NCBI GenBank assembly: GCA_046732465.1
Contig: JBKPND010000053.1
Coordinates: 1 to 29,972, forward strand
Reading direction: 5' to 3'
From: DASUPK01 sp046732465
Lineage (GTDB): Bacteria > Actinomycetota > Thermoleophilia > Solirubrobacterales > 70-9
Length of the DNA: 29,972 nucleotides
Made by a program: the position numbers and the translations under genes. Of the stretch, positions 1 to 6,506 are shown piece after piece. Below the pieces are notes generated by a model that was given only the letters and a program-made list of their open reading frames with translations, ran no database searches and was not told where the DNA came from. How positions within the stretch are numbered: the stretch's first letter is position 1; every line of letters begins with the position of its first letter.

Positions 1-1
1 G

Positions 2-316
2 TCGTTCGGCAGCCTGCACGAGCCGCTGCTGACGGCGGCTTGGCCCGACGCGACGCTCGGTCCGATGGGGCTGGAGGGCGCGGTGCGCCTCGCCATGCGC
101 CGGGAGCTCGAGGCGATCGAGGACGAGGGTGAGCGCGAGCAGCGGGTCCGCGAGCTGACCGCGCAGATGTACGAGCAGGCGAAGGCGCTCAACGCCGCTC
201 AGATCTTCGAGATCGACGACGTCATCGATCCGGCGGACACCCGGGCGACGATCGCCCGCACTCTCGCCGCGGCCGGGACCCCGGCGCCGAGTGGCCGCAC
301 CGTCGACTCCTGGTGA
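2..316 (+). CDS. Acyl-CoA carboxylase carboxyltransferase (beta) subunit, C-terminal part
   Basis: Only the last 104 residues are in the window; the reading frame is open from base 2 and ends in TGA at 314-316. The subunit transfers the carboxyl group from biotin to acetyl-CoA, propionyl-CoA or a related acyl-CoA. The visible part has the family's C-terminal features: the WPDATLGPMGLEGAV stretch and the conserved end IDDVIDPADTR, with a charged helix between them. The C-terminus alone does not separate propionyl-, methylcrotonyl- and acetyl-CoA carboxylases. The convergent neighbour mmsA makes propionyl-CoA, so a propionyl-CoA carboxylase role is attractive but inferred. Only 6 bp separate the two stop codons, and no terminator is visible between them. 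Confidence 0.88.
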   Translation, partial: SFGSLHEPLLTAAWPDATLGPMGLEGAVRLAMRRELEAIEDEGEREQRVRELTAQMYEQAKALNAAQIFEIDDVIDPADTRATIARTLAAAGTPAPSGRTVDSW

Positions 317-322
317 GCCGAC

Positions 323-1786
323 CTACCAGCGCGAGGTGACGACCTTCTTGCGCGTATAGAAGTCGACGGCGTCGGGGCCGTTGGCGTGAAGGTCGCCGTC
401 GATCGAGTCCTTCCAGCCCGAGAACGGGAACCAGGCGACCGGCGCCGGCACCCCGATGTTGACCCCGAGCATGCCCGCCTCGATTCCCCAGCGATAGGCG
501 CGGGCCGCGGCTCCCGAGGTCGTGAAGATCGAGCCGGCGTTGCCGTACCGCGAGCCGTTGGCGAACTCGATCGCCGCGTCGAGGTCGGGGGCCGAGACCA
601 GAGCCAGCACCGGCCCGAAGATCTCCTCGCGGGCGAGCTCCGACTCGGGGTCCGACACATCCACGAGGGTGGGGCCGAGCATCGCGCCCGCCTCCCCGCC
701 GCCGATCCGGCCATCGAGCAGGACCGTGCCTCCGTCCGACTCCGCCGTGGCCACCGCCGCCTCGGCTCGCTCGCGGGCCTCGGGGGCGACCATCGGGCAG
801 ACGTCGGTGCCGGGGTCCGCGCCGGGACCGATGTTGAGCTTCTCGGCGGCCGACCTGAGCGCCTCGCGCACCTCGGCCTGGCGTGCCTCGTCTCCCGCGA
901 TCACGCAGACCGAGCCGGCCAGGCAGCGCTGACCGGCGGCGCCGAAGGCCGATCCCATGATCGCCGGGATGGAGGTCTCGAGATCGGCGTCCTCGGCGAC
1001 GATCATCGAGTTCTTGGCGCCGCCGAGCGCCTGAACGCGCTTGCCGGTCTGAGCCGAGCGGGTGGCGATCAGCCGCGCGGTCTTGGCCTGGCCGACGAAG
1101 GAGACGGCGTCGACGCCCTCGTGGTCGAGGATCGCCTCGACCGCCTCGCGCCCGCCGTGGACGAGGTTGACGACGCCCGTGGGGAAGATCTCCTCCTCAT
1201 CGATCAGCTCGCAGATCCGCTCCGAGGGCCGGGGATCGCGCTCGGAGGGCTTGAGGATGAAGGCGTTGCCGCACGCGACCGCGTAGGGGAGGAACCAGAG
1301 CGGGATCATCGCCGGGAAGTTGAAGGGGGTGATGGCGGCCACCACGCCCACGGGCTGGCGGACCATCTCCACGTCGAGGCCCCTGGCGACGCCCTCGAGC
1401 GTCTCGCCCTTGAGCAGGTGCGGGATCGCGGCCGCCGACTCGACCGACTCGATGCCGCGGCCGACCTCGCCGTCGGCGTCGGCAAGGGTCTTGCCCATGT
1501 CGGCGGTGACCAGGGCGGTGATCTCCTGCCGGTTGCGAACCAGTGCGTCGCGGAGCGCCAGCACCGCCCGGGCGCGCTCCTGCGGCGGGACCTCGCGCCA
1601 GGCCGGCTGGGCCGCGCGGGCGGCCCGGACGGCGGCGTCGACGTCGCCCGCTCCCGAGAGCGGCACCCTCGCGGCGAGCTCGCCGGTCGCCGGGTCGCGA
1701 TCCTCGAGCGCCTCGCTGGTCCCAGCGTCGCGCCACTCGCCCGCGATGTAGTTCTGAAGCGTCCGTGCCTCGGCCGCAGTGGCCAT
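323..1786 (-). CDS. mmsA: Methylmalonate-semialdehyde dehydrogenase (CoA-acylating)
   Basis: A 487-residue aldehyde dehydrogenase of the MmsA/IolA group, at normal family length. It oxidises malonate or methylmalonate semialdehyde with NAD+ and CoA to acetyl-CoA or propionyl-CoA and CO2, in valine, thymine or inositol breakdown, in the cytoplasm. Visible features are PFNFP with the oxyanion Asn near residue 156, the cofactor-binding ILKPSE near 178-183, ALGGAKNS near 253-260, and GQRCLAGS with the catalytic Cys near 288. The C-terminus DAVDFYTRKKVVTSRW is typical of MmsA. ATG at 1786 is chosen because a TAGTCT -10 box lies exactly 6 nt upstream, as at several other genes here. The gene follows the 3'-phosphoesterase gene on the same strand with a 9-bp gap but seems to have its own promoter. 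Confidence 0.93.
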   Translation of the reverse strand: MATAAEARTLQNYIAGEWRDAGTSEALEDRDPATGELAARVPLSGAGDVDAAVRAARAAQPAWREVPPQERARAVLALRDALVRNRQEITALVTADMGKTLADADGEVGRGIESVESAAAIPHLLKGETLEGVARGLDVEMVRQPVGVVAAITPFNFPAMIPLWFLPYAVACGNAFILKPSERDPRPSERICELIDEEEIFPTGVVNLVHGGREAVEAILDHEGVDAVSFVGQAKTARLIATRSAQTGKRVQALGGAKNSMIVAEDADLETSIPAIMGSAFGAAGQRCLAGSVCVIAGDEARQAEVREALRSAAEKLNIGPGADPGTDVCPMVAPEARERAEAAVATAESDGGTVLLDGRIGGGEAGAMLGPTLVDVSDPESELAREEIFGPVLALVSAPDLDAAIEFANGSRYGNAGSIFTTSGAAARAYRWGIEAGMLGVNIGVPAPVAWFPFSGWKDSIDGDLHANGPDAVDFYTRKKVVTSRW

Positions 1787-1792
1787 GGGCCC

Positions 1793-1798
1793 AGACTA
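1793..1798 (-). promoter_or_regulatory. -10 box of mmsA (leaderless type)
   Basis: TAGTCT on the minus strand, then 6 nt, then the mmsA ATG. Its first three bases are also the TAG stop codon of the upstream 3'-phosphoesterase gene. Transcription would start at or within a base of the ATG. No convincing -35 box is visible. Confidence 0.55.
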
Positions 1799-2473
1799 GC
1801 GCCGGCTCCGCCGGCGGGCCCGGTGCCGCTTGAACTGGCCGGGCTCGGCCTCCTGGTCGAGCACTTGCTCGATCGTCCGGCCGCTGAGCACCGATTCCGG
1901 TTGCGAGGAGGTGGGACGCCGCCGCGCGTCGGCGCCCTCGTCTCGCTTCTTGATCAGCAGCCACTTCTCCCGATCCGAGGGCGGCCCGGTGCGGACCAGC
2001 GCGTAGGCGCCCTTGATCTTCTCGCCCAGCATGAAGAGCTTCACGTCGCCCTTCTTGATGGCCTCGGCGAGCTCCATCGGTTCCCCTCGCCTGGTCTCGG
2101 AGATGTTCTGGAAGACGCCGCGGTCCCAGACGATCATCGGCCCGGCGCCGTACTCGCCCTCGGGGATCACGCCCTCCCACTCGAGGTACTCGAGCGGGTG
2201 GTCCTCTGTGCGCATCGCGAGCCGCTTGTCGCGCGGGTCGAGCGAGGGGCCCTTGGGCACCGCCCAGGAGGCGAGCGCGCCGTCGACCTCGAGGCGCAGG
2301 TCGTAGTGCTCCGAGGTGGCCGAGTGCTTCTGGAAGGCGAAGCGGGGATGCTTGCGCTTCGCCTTGCCCTTCCGTTTGGCTTTGCCGCTCGGCTCCTTGG
2401 TCTTGGAGAAGTTGCGCCGGCGCTCGTACTCTGCGAGCGACCCCTTCGATCGGGACTTCGCCTTGGTCGGCAT
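1796..2473 (-). CDS. Stand-alone LigD-type DNA 3'-phosphoesterase
   Basis: A 225-residue protein with the 3'-phosphoesterase (PE) domain known from bacterial NHEJ ligase LigD. That enzyme removes 3'-phosphate and 3'-ribonucleotide blocks from DNA ends before ligation. The metal and catalytic set is visible: QKH (His50), HYDLR (His56, Asp58, Arg60) and EDHPLEY (His92, Tyr96), followed by the usual GVIPEGEYGAGP. A basic Lys/Arg-rich tail of about 40 residues precedes the domain, and another basic region follows it. No ligase or polymerase domain is fused. ATG at 2473 is preferred because it forms an ATGA overlap with the stop codon of the WS/DGAT gene, implying translational coupling; an in-frame start 87 bp further upstream lacks family similarity. 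No Ku gene is in the window. Confidence 0.88.
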   Translation of the reverse strand: MPTKAKSRSKGSLAEYERRRNFSKTKEPSGKAKRKGKAKRKHPRFAFQKHSATSEHYDLRLEVDGALASWAVPKGPSLDPRDKRLAMRTEDHPLEYLEWEGVIPEGEYGAGPMIVWDRGVFQNISETRRGEPMELAEAIKKGDVKLFMLGEKIKGAYALVRTGPPSDREKWLLIKKRDEGADARRRPTSSQPESVLSGRTIEQVLDQEAEPGQFKRHRARRRSRR

Positions 2474-3816
2474 CAGACGGCGACCTCCAGCTCGCCGATC
2501 GAGTCGGCGAGGGCGCCGCGCAGGCCGTCGAGATCGCTGATCGCCTCCGGGTCGGAGCAAAGCCCGAAGGCGAGCTCCCCGCCGAGAGAGACGATCGACA
2601 CCCGCAGGGCATGCCGGTCCGCGGGTTCGGCGAACGAGCTGAACTGCTCGATCGCGTGGTCGAGGACGAGCGGCCGCTGCCTCGGACCCGGCACGTTCGA
2701 GACCGAGAGGGCGAACTCCCGCGGCCCCGAGGTGATCCTGGTGACGCCGCGATAGAGCGGCCGGAACCGGCCGAGCGCATGGAAGAAGGCGTAGAGGGTG
2801 TCCGCGTCATGGTCGAGCTTCCGCTCGCTGGTCTCCGTGTTGATCAGGCGCAGGCGGGCGGCCGGATCGGCCTCGGAGATCGGCAGGTCGAGGTTCATGA
2901 ACGAGTCACGGTTGCCGAGCTGCCCGGCGTCCTCCTCGCGCGCGTGCAGGCAGACCGGGCACTGGACCCGGAGGTCATCGGCGATCCCGCCGGTCTGCGG
3001 AAGCCAGCGGCGAAGGCCCCCGGCGACCACGGCGAGGACCACGTCGTTGACGGTGGTCCCGTCCCCGGCGCCGTGCTCGATTCGCTTCAGCCGCTCGAGC
3101 GGGAAGCTCGTCCAGGCGACCTCGCGCGCGGGGCCGATGTGCTGGTCGAGCTTGGTGTCCCGTCCGGGGCGAAGCTCCCGCCAGAGCGCAGCCGGGAGCC
3201 GCACCAGGATGCGCGCCTCGTCCGCCTCGGCGGCGGAGGGCTGAGCCGGCTTCGCCTCGCCGCCGGGGTGGCTCGGCTTCGTGCTCGGGGCCGATGGCTT
3301 GGGCGGCGCATGTTGCGGCGCCTGCACCTCCACGTCCCAGAGCAACCCTGCGATCAGGCGGATCGCGCTGACGCCGTCCGCCATCGCGTGGTGGATGCGT
3401 CCCACCAGGGCGGTGCGCTCCCCGGTCAGCGGCAGGGCGTCGAGGCGCCAGAGCGGGCGGGTGTGATCGAGGCGCTCGGAGAGGAGGTCGCCGACGGCAC
3501 GGCGGAGCTCCTCGTCGGAGAGCGGATCGGCGTGGTCCGGCTCGGCGATGTGCCAGGCGAGGTCGACCTCGGGCGCCTCGACCCAGGCGGGCCGGCCGAG
3601 CCGCAGGCGCGGCTCCTCGACCCGCTGGCCGAGCCTCGGGAACGCGGCCATTCGCTGGGCCACCTGCTCGCGGAGCCGCTCGACCGAGAGGGCGCTCCCG
3701 TCGGAGCCGGGCGCGACGATCATCACCTTGCCGGTGTGGCCCTTGATCACCTGGGACTCGAGCCGCAGGATCTGCGCGTCGTCCTGGCTGAGCCGCTCCC
3801 TCGTCCCTTTGCCCAT
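2473..3816 (-). CDS. Wax ester synthase/diacylglycerol acyltransferase (WS/DGAT family)
   Basis: A 447-residue member of the bacterial WS/DGAT family, which joins fatty acyl-CoA to diacylglycerol or fatty alcohols to make triacylglycerol or wax esters for storage at the membrane or lipid-body surface. The catalytic motif HHAMADG lies at residues 142-148, preceded by PLWRLDALP near 121-129. Further features are NDVVLAVVAGGLRRWL and the C-terminal SNVPGP. The length is typical. ATG at 3816 places the canonical N-terminal LSQDDAQILRLES close to the start. A CATGAT hexamer lies 6 nt before the ATG and may be a weak -10 box. The stop codon overlaps the start of the 3'-phosphoesterase gene, so the two are probably translated from one mRNA, although their roles have no obvious link. 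Confidence 0.9.
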   Translation of the reverse strand: MGKGTRERLSQDDAQILRLESQVIKGHTGKVMIVAPGSDGSALSVERLREQVAQRMAAFPRLGQRVEEPRLRLGRPAWVEAPEVDLAWHIAEPDHADPLSDEELRRAVGDLLSERLDHTRPLWRLDALPLTGERTALVGRIHHAMADGVSAIRLIAGLLWDVEVQAPQHAPPKPSAPSTKPSHPGGEAKPAQPSAAEADEARILVRLPAALWRELRPGRDTKLDQHIGPAREVAWTSFPLERLKRIEHGAGDGTTVNDVVLAVVAGGLRRWLPQTGGIADDLRVQCPVCLHAREEDAGQLGNRDSFMNLDLPISEADPAARLRLINTETSERKLDHDADTLYAFFHALGRFRPLYRGVTRITSGPREFALSVSNVPGPRQRPLVLDHAIEQFSSFAEPADRHALRVSIVSLGGELAFGLCSDPEAISDLDGLRGALADSIGELEVAV

Positions 3817-3834
3817 GCGCTGATCATGCCGCCT

Positions 3835-3857
3835 CGGGGCGTCGCTGTCACGCCCCG
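3835..3857. repeat. 8-bp inverted repeat between the WS/DGAT and csbD genes
   Basis: CGGGGCGT, a 7-nt spacer and ACGCCCCG form a perfect 8-bp dyad in the divergent intergenic region. Its right end overlaps the first base of the predicted csbD -35 element. It could be a regulator-binding site or simply a hairpin; no specific family is recognised. Confidence 0.45.
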
Positions 3858-3881
3858 TTTCCGGCAATGAACGGCGGGTAG
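3857..3881 (+). promoter_or_regulatory. SigB/SigF-type stress promoter of csbD
   Basis: GTTT at 3857-3860, a 15-nt spacer and GGGTAG at 3876-3881 match the general-stress sigma consensus of Gram-positive bacteria (GTTT...GGGTA). The element lies 32 nt upstream of the csbD start. CsbD of Bacillus is a known sigma-B-controlled stress protein, so motif and gene agree. Confidence 0.65.
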
Positions 3882-3913
3882 CCGAGGGTGTAACGACAAA
3901 GGAGACGATCGAG

Positions 3914-4099
3914 ATGACGGAGCGCATCGATGAGGCCAAGGGCCGCACGAAACAAGCGGCCGGCGACCTGACCGATGACGAGAAGCTGAAGCGCGAGGGC
4001 AAGATCGACCGCGCGACTTCGAGCGTCAAGGACAAGGTCGACGACATCGCCGACAAGCTGAAGGAGAAGGTCGGCGGCGACCGCAAGTCGGACGACTGA
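3914..4099 (+). CDS. csbD: CsbD-like general stress protein
   Basis: A 61-residue, highly charged soluble protein with the CsbD family pattern: an N-terminal MTERIDEAKGRTKQAAGDLT, then DEKLKREGKIDRA, and a Lys/Asp-rich helix. CsbD proteins are abundant small stress proteins of unknown biochemical function, induced in Bacillus through sigma B. The length is typical for the family. The start is supported by AAAGGAG about 10 nt upstream of the ATG. The gene is alone on its strand, with a predicted stress-sigma promoter in front and a strong intrinsic terminator behind, so it is probably a monocistronic stress-induced unit. Confidence 0.9.
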   Translation: MTERIDEAKGRTKQAAGDLTDDEKLKREGKIDRATSSVKDKVDDIADKLKEKVGGDRKSDD

Positions 4100-4128
4100 C
4101 CGCCCGCCTGATGCTGGCAGGGAAGCCT

Positions 4129-4158
4129 GGGCCGGAGCTTTGCTCCGGCCCTTTTTTT
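4129..4158 (+). terminator. Intrinsic terminator of csbD
   Basis: A perfect 10-bp stem GGGCCGGAGC / GCTCCGGCCC with a TTT loop is followed directly by seven T residues. This is the clearest rho-independent terminator in the window, 30 bp after the csbD stop codon. Confidence 0.93.
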
Positions 4159-4179
4159 GCGGATGGGGAGAACTACTTA

Positions 4180-4332
4180 CTGAAGTCCCGCAGTTCGCCC
4201 CGATGACGGGGCCCTGTGCGGCGGACAGAATGCCACTCGCCAAGGGGAGTAGGAAACCAACAAGGCAGGAAGATCCGCCCGCCGCCGTTTGACTCACTCG
4301 GGCCGCCCTAGGGGGGCGGCCCGTTTTCTTTC
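4180..4332 (+). ncRNA. Candidate small structured RNA ending in its own terminator
   Basis: The gap of about 245 bp between csbD and the convergent membrane-protein gene has no convincing coding frame. After the csbD terminator it shows a compact potential fold: CCCCG/ATGA/CGGGG at 4198-4211, enclosed by CGCAG...CTGTGCG and GTCC...GGAC pairings (about 4186-4226). A purine-rich unpaired stretch follows, then a second plus-strand terminator. A TACTTA element near 4174-4179 could be a -10 box. The terminator's T tract is on the plus strand only, so it does not serve the minus-strand gene; it would end either a small RNA or read-through from csbD. I could not match the sequence to a known RNA family. 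Confidence 0.3.
4299..4332 (+). terminator. Second plus-strand intrinsic terminator
   Basis: A perfect 10-bp stem CGGGCCGCCC / GGGCGGCCCG with a 5-nt loop, followed by TTTTCTTTCT. On the minus strand no T tract follows the hairpin, so it works in the plus direction. It lies 12 bp beyond the stop of the convergent minus-strand gene and about 140 bp beyond the csbD terminator. Confidence 0.8.
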
Positions 4333-4343
4333 TCCAGAGGGCC

Positions 4344-5096
4344 TCAGTCGTGTTCCGCGACCAGCGCTCGCGCCATCGCGTCCGCTGCGGGCGCCTCGCC
4401 GTGGAGCTCGAGCAGGTGGATTGCGACCAGCGCGATCGCGAGACCCTCGATCGGCTGGAAGATGCCCTCGGCGATCAGGTTGACGACGGTGAGCACGGCG
4501 ATGCCGTCGAACGGCGCGACGATCGCCTGAACGGCGACCTCGGTGACCAGGATCGCGCCGATTCCGATCACGAACACCTGCCGTGCCCGGCCGCGAACGA
4601 GCCGAACGCTTCGAGCGAGCGCATCCTGCACCCCGAGGTGCTCGAGCTTGAGGACCGCCGGCGAAATCGCGACGTAGGTCAGGAAGATCAGGCCGGGAAC
4701 GATCAAGAGGACGAAACCGATCGCCGTCCCGACGGTGATCAGGAGGTCCAGCACGACCAGGCGCCCGATCGGCATCGCACGGAGCAGCGCGGAGAGCGGC
4801 GGCAGCGGTCGCCCGGCCCGCCAATCGATCACGGCCGCCGCCGTGAGACCCGCATAGACCGCCTGGCCGAAGAGGTTGACCACCACCAGCAGCAGCGCCG
4901 CGCCGATGGTGGCGAAATCCGCTGCGCTCTTCAGGTGCTCGACGTGGAAGCCCTCGGTGATCGCATCGGCAATCGACTGAGGCAGGAGCACGACCATCGC
5001 CGCCGGGACCAGGAAGGTCCAGTGCTGCCGGTAAACGGCCCACATCTCCGCGGCGACCTCGCGCAGGGAGAGCTTTCCTTCCTTGGCGACCGTCAT
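4344..5096 (-). CDS. Polytopic membrane protein, YciC / GPDP-membrane-domain-like
   Basis: A 250-residue integral membrane protein with about six hydrophobic segments. The order is a short cytoplasmic N-terminus (LSLREVAAEMWAVYRQHW), a first membrane pair, and then the diagnostic central pattern FVLLIVPGLIFLTYVAISP followed by an amphipathic ALARSVRLVRG helix. That pattern occurs in YciC-like proteins and in the membrane domain attached to some glycerophosphodiester phosphodiesterases. The biochemical function of this group is unknown; no catalytic motif is visible. The ATG overlaps the stop codon of the DUF429 gene (ATGA), so it is probably the second gene of a two-gene operon read from the DUF429 promoter. 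Confidence 0.7.
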   Translation of the reverse strand: MTVAKEGKLSLREVAAEMWAVYRQHWTFLVPAAMVVLLPQSIADAITEGFHVEHLKSAADFATIGAALLLVVVNLFGQAVYAGLTAAAVIDWRAGRPLPPLSALLRAMPIGRLVVLDLLITVGTAIGFVLLIVPGLIFLTYVAISPAVLKLEHLGVQDALARSVRLVRGRARQVFVIGIGAILVTEVAVQAIVAPFDGIAVLTVVNLIAEGIFQPIEGLAIALVAIHLLELHGEAPAADAMARALVAEHD

Positions 5097-5848
5097 GTCT
5101 CGAGCAGGTGGGGGAGAGGATTGGTGGGGAGGTGGATCCAGCCCTCCCGGGTGGCGCGGTCGGCCTCCTTGCCCGGCTCGGGAGGCTCGGTCAGGCCCAG
5201 CGCTGCCGCGCGGGCGACCAGCGAGCAGACCAAGGCATCGAAGGAATTGTGGTCGGAGTGGGCGAGCTCCAGCTGCACCGAGCTCATCTGGAGGCCGCCG
5301 AGGCCGTCCGTGAGCTGGGTGACCAGCTCGGGCAGCCGCGCAGCACCGAGCCGGCTCTTGTAGCCGGTCGGGGAGAGGCCCCAGGAGGTGAGGGCCGGGG
5401 CCGGGTAGGCCTCAACCAGCTTGCCGGACCCGGCGCGGTCCACGGGCTCACCGCGCGCGGCCAGGCGATCGAGGAGGTAGGCGCAGCGCATCGCGACCAC
5501 GCCGATCAGGTCGGTCGAGACGCTCAGCGGCCGGCGCGCCCCGTGCTCGATCAGGCGCCGGTCGGTGGCCCGGAAGCTGAGCTGGAAGCGATAGAGATCC
5601 TGGTCCTCGCCGCTGCCCGGCCAGCCCGCCCGGTTGCGGTGGGCCGTCACAGCCTCCACGAACTCGTCCGGCCAGCCGAAGGGCGCGTCGATCGCGACCT
5701 TCTCGGCCCCCTCGATCGCGGCGAGCAGCGCCTGGTCGTCCAGCCCTGAGCGAAGCTCCGAGATCACCGGGCGTCCCGGCCCCCATTCGATCGTGCAGGC
5801 GCTGGTGTTGGCGGGCTGCGCCGCGAGGTCGATCCCGAGCGTGCGCAC
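5093..5848 (-). CDS. DUF429 family protein (RNase H-like fold, predicted nuclease)
   Basis: A 251-residue DUF429 protein. The family has an RNase H-like fold and is predicted, not proven, to act on nucleic acids. Visible family signatures are the N-terminal MRTLGIDLAAQP, with a conserved acidic residue in the first strand, VAIDAPFGWP near 51-60, RATDRRL, VEAYPAP, HNSFDALVCSLVARAAALG and the C-terminal EGWIHLP. The length is typical. The GTG at 5848 is chosen because GIDLAA must lie at the extreme N-terminus and because TAGCAT lies exactly 6 nt upstream. The gene overlaps the downstream membrane-protein gene by 4 bp. It is divergent from the next gene, with only 32 bp between starts. Confidence 0.85.
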   Translation of the reverse strand: MRTLGIDLAAQPANTSACTIEWGPGRPVISELRSGLDDQALLAAIEGAEKVAIDAPFGWPDEFVEAVTAHRNRAGWPGSGEDQDLYRFQLSFRATDRRLIEHGARRPLSVSTDLIGVVAMRCAYLLDRLAARGEPVDRAGSGKLVEAYPAPALTSWGLSPTGYKSRLGAARLPELVTQLTDGLGGLQMSSVQLELAHSDHNSFDALVCSLVARAAALGLTEPPEPGKEADRATREGWIHLPTNPLPHLLET

Positions 5849-5854
5849 GTGCGG

Positions 5855-5860
5855 ATGCTA
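5855..5860 (-). promoter_or_regulatory. -10 box of the DUF429 operon (leaderless type)
   Basis: TAGCAT on the minus strand, then 6 nt, then the GTG start. It lies in a 32-bp divergent region that also holds the -10 box of the plus-strand neighbour. Confidence 0.55.
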
Positions 5861-5867
5861 TTCGGGG

Positions 5868-5873
5868 TATAGG
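5868..5873 (+). promoter_or_regulatory. -10 box of the MBL-like gene (leaderless type)
   Basis: TATAGG, then 7 nt, then the ATG at 5881. The hexamer is only 7 bp from the opposing -10 box, so the two promoters must share their core region. Confidence 0.5.
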
Positions 5874-5880
5874 TGGGCAG

Positions 5881-6477
5881 ATGGAGGAATTGCTCCCCGG
5901 CATCTGGCACTGGACCGCGACCCATCCCAACACCGGCAGCGAGGTGAGCTCGTACTGGGTCCGCCCGTCCAGGGCGCTCATCGACGCCCTCCTACCCGAC
6001 GAGGGGACCGAGCACTTCGAAGCGGAACCGCCGGAGCGCGTGCTGCTCAGCAACCGCCACCACCTCCGCCACGCCGAGCGCTTTGCGGATGAGTTCGGCT
6101 GCGTCATCGAATGCTCGAAGCCCGGGCTGCACGAGTTCGAGAACGGGCCGGAGGTCCAGGGGTTCGACTTCGGGGAGGAGGTGGCTCCCGGCATCGAGGC
6201 GCTCGAGGTCGGCGCGATCTGCCCGGACGAGAGTGCCCTGCTGATCCGCGACGCCGGTGCCCTCGCCATCGCCGACGGGATCAGGCATTACGACGGCGAG
6301 ATGGGCTTCTTCCCGGACTGGCTGCTCGGCGACGATCCCGAGTCGGTCAAGGCCGGCCTCCGCGAGTCCTACGCGGGGTTGCTCGACCTCGACTTCGACA
6401 ACCTGCTCTTCGCCCACGGCGACCCGCTGATCGGCGGGGGCAAGGAGGCGCTTCGCCGCTTCGCCGAGGCCGGCTAG
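5881..6477 (+). CDS. Metallo-beta-lactamase-like protein with degenerate metal motif
   Basis: A 198-residue soluble protein resembling the metallo-beta-lactamase/glyoxalase II fold. It has the strand pattern of the family (LLPGIWHWTATHP, then SSYWVRPSRALIDALLP), a loop SNRHHLRHAERFADEFG where active enzymes have HxHxDH, then GLHEF and a final FAHGDPLIGGGKEAL. The first His and the Asp of the metal motif appear replaced by Arg, while two His remain. It may bind metal differently or have lost hydrolase activity. It starts 32 bp from the divergent DUF429 gene with its own -10 box, and the Nudix gene follows 29 bp downstream. No substrate can be assigned. Confidence 0.65.
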   Translation: MEELLPGIWHWTATHPNTGSEVSSYWVRPSRALIDALLPDEGTEHFEAEPPERVLLSNRHHLRHAERFADEFGCVIECSKPGLHEFENGPEVQGFDFGEEVAPGIEALEVGAICPDESALLIRDAGALAIADGIRHYDGEMGFFPDWLLGDDPESVKAGLRESYAGLLDLDFDNLLFAHGDPLIGGGKEALRRFAEAG

Positions 6478-6494
6478 CTCGAGGACGCGCCGGG

Positions 6495-6500
6495 TAGGCT
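6495..6500 (+). promoter_or_regulatory. -10 box of the Nudix gene (leaderless type)
   Basis: TAGGCT followed by 6 nt and the ATG at 6507. No Shine-Dalgarno sequence fits between the hexamer and the ATG, which supports a leaderless transcript. Confidence 0.6.
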
Positions 6501-6506
6501 GCGCCG

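Noticed and set aside
386..2755. Very long open frame on the plus strand opposite mmsA and the 3'-phosphoesterase gene (789 codons)
   Set aside because: An antisense shadow of GC-rich genes. It has Arg/Asp/Gly-rich low-complexity translation, no family motif and no ribosome binding site. The same holds for other long opposite-strand frames, for example at 7650-9356, 10723-12249 and 25492-27573.
4165..4270. Resemblance to a cobalamin riboswitch (TCCCGC, GCCACT and GGAAACC in the expected order)
   Set aside because: The 5' part of the element is missing, spacings are wrong, and no B12 or transport gene follows on that strand. The similarity is probably chance.
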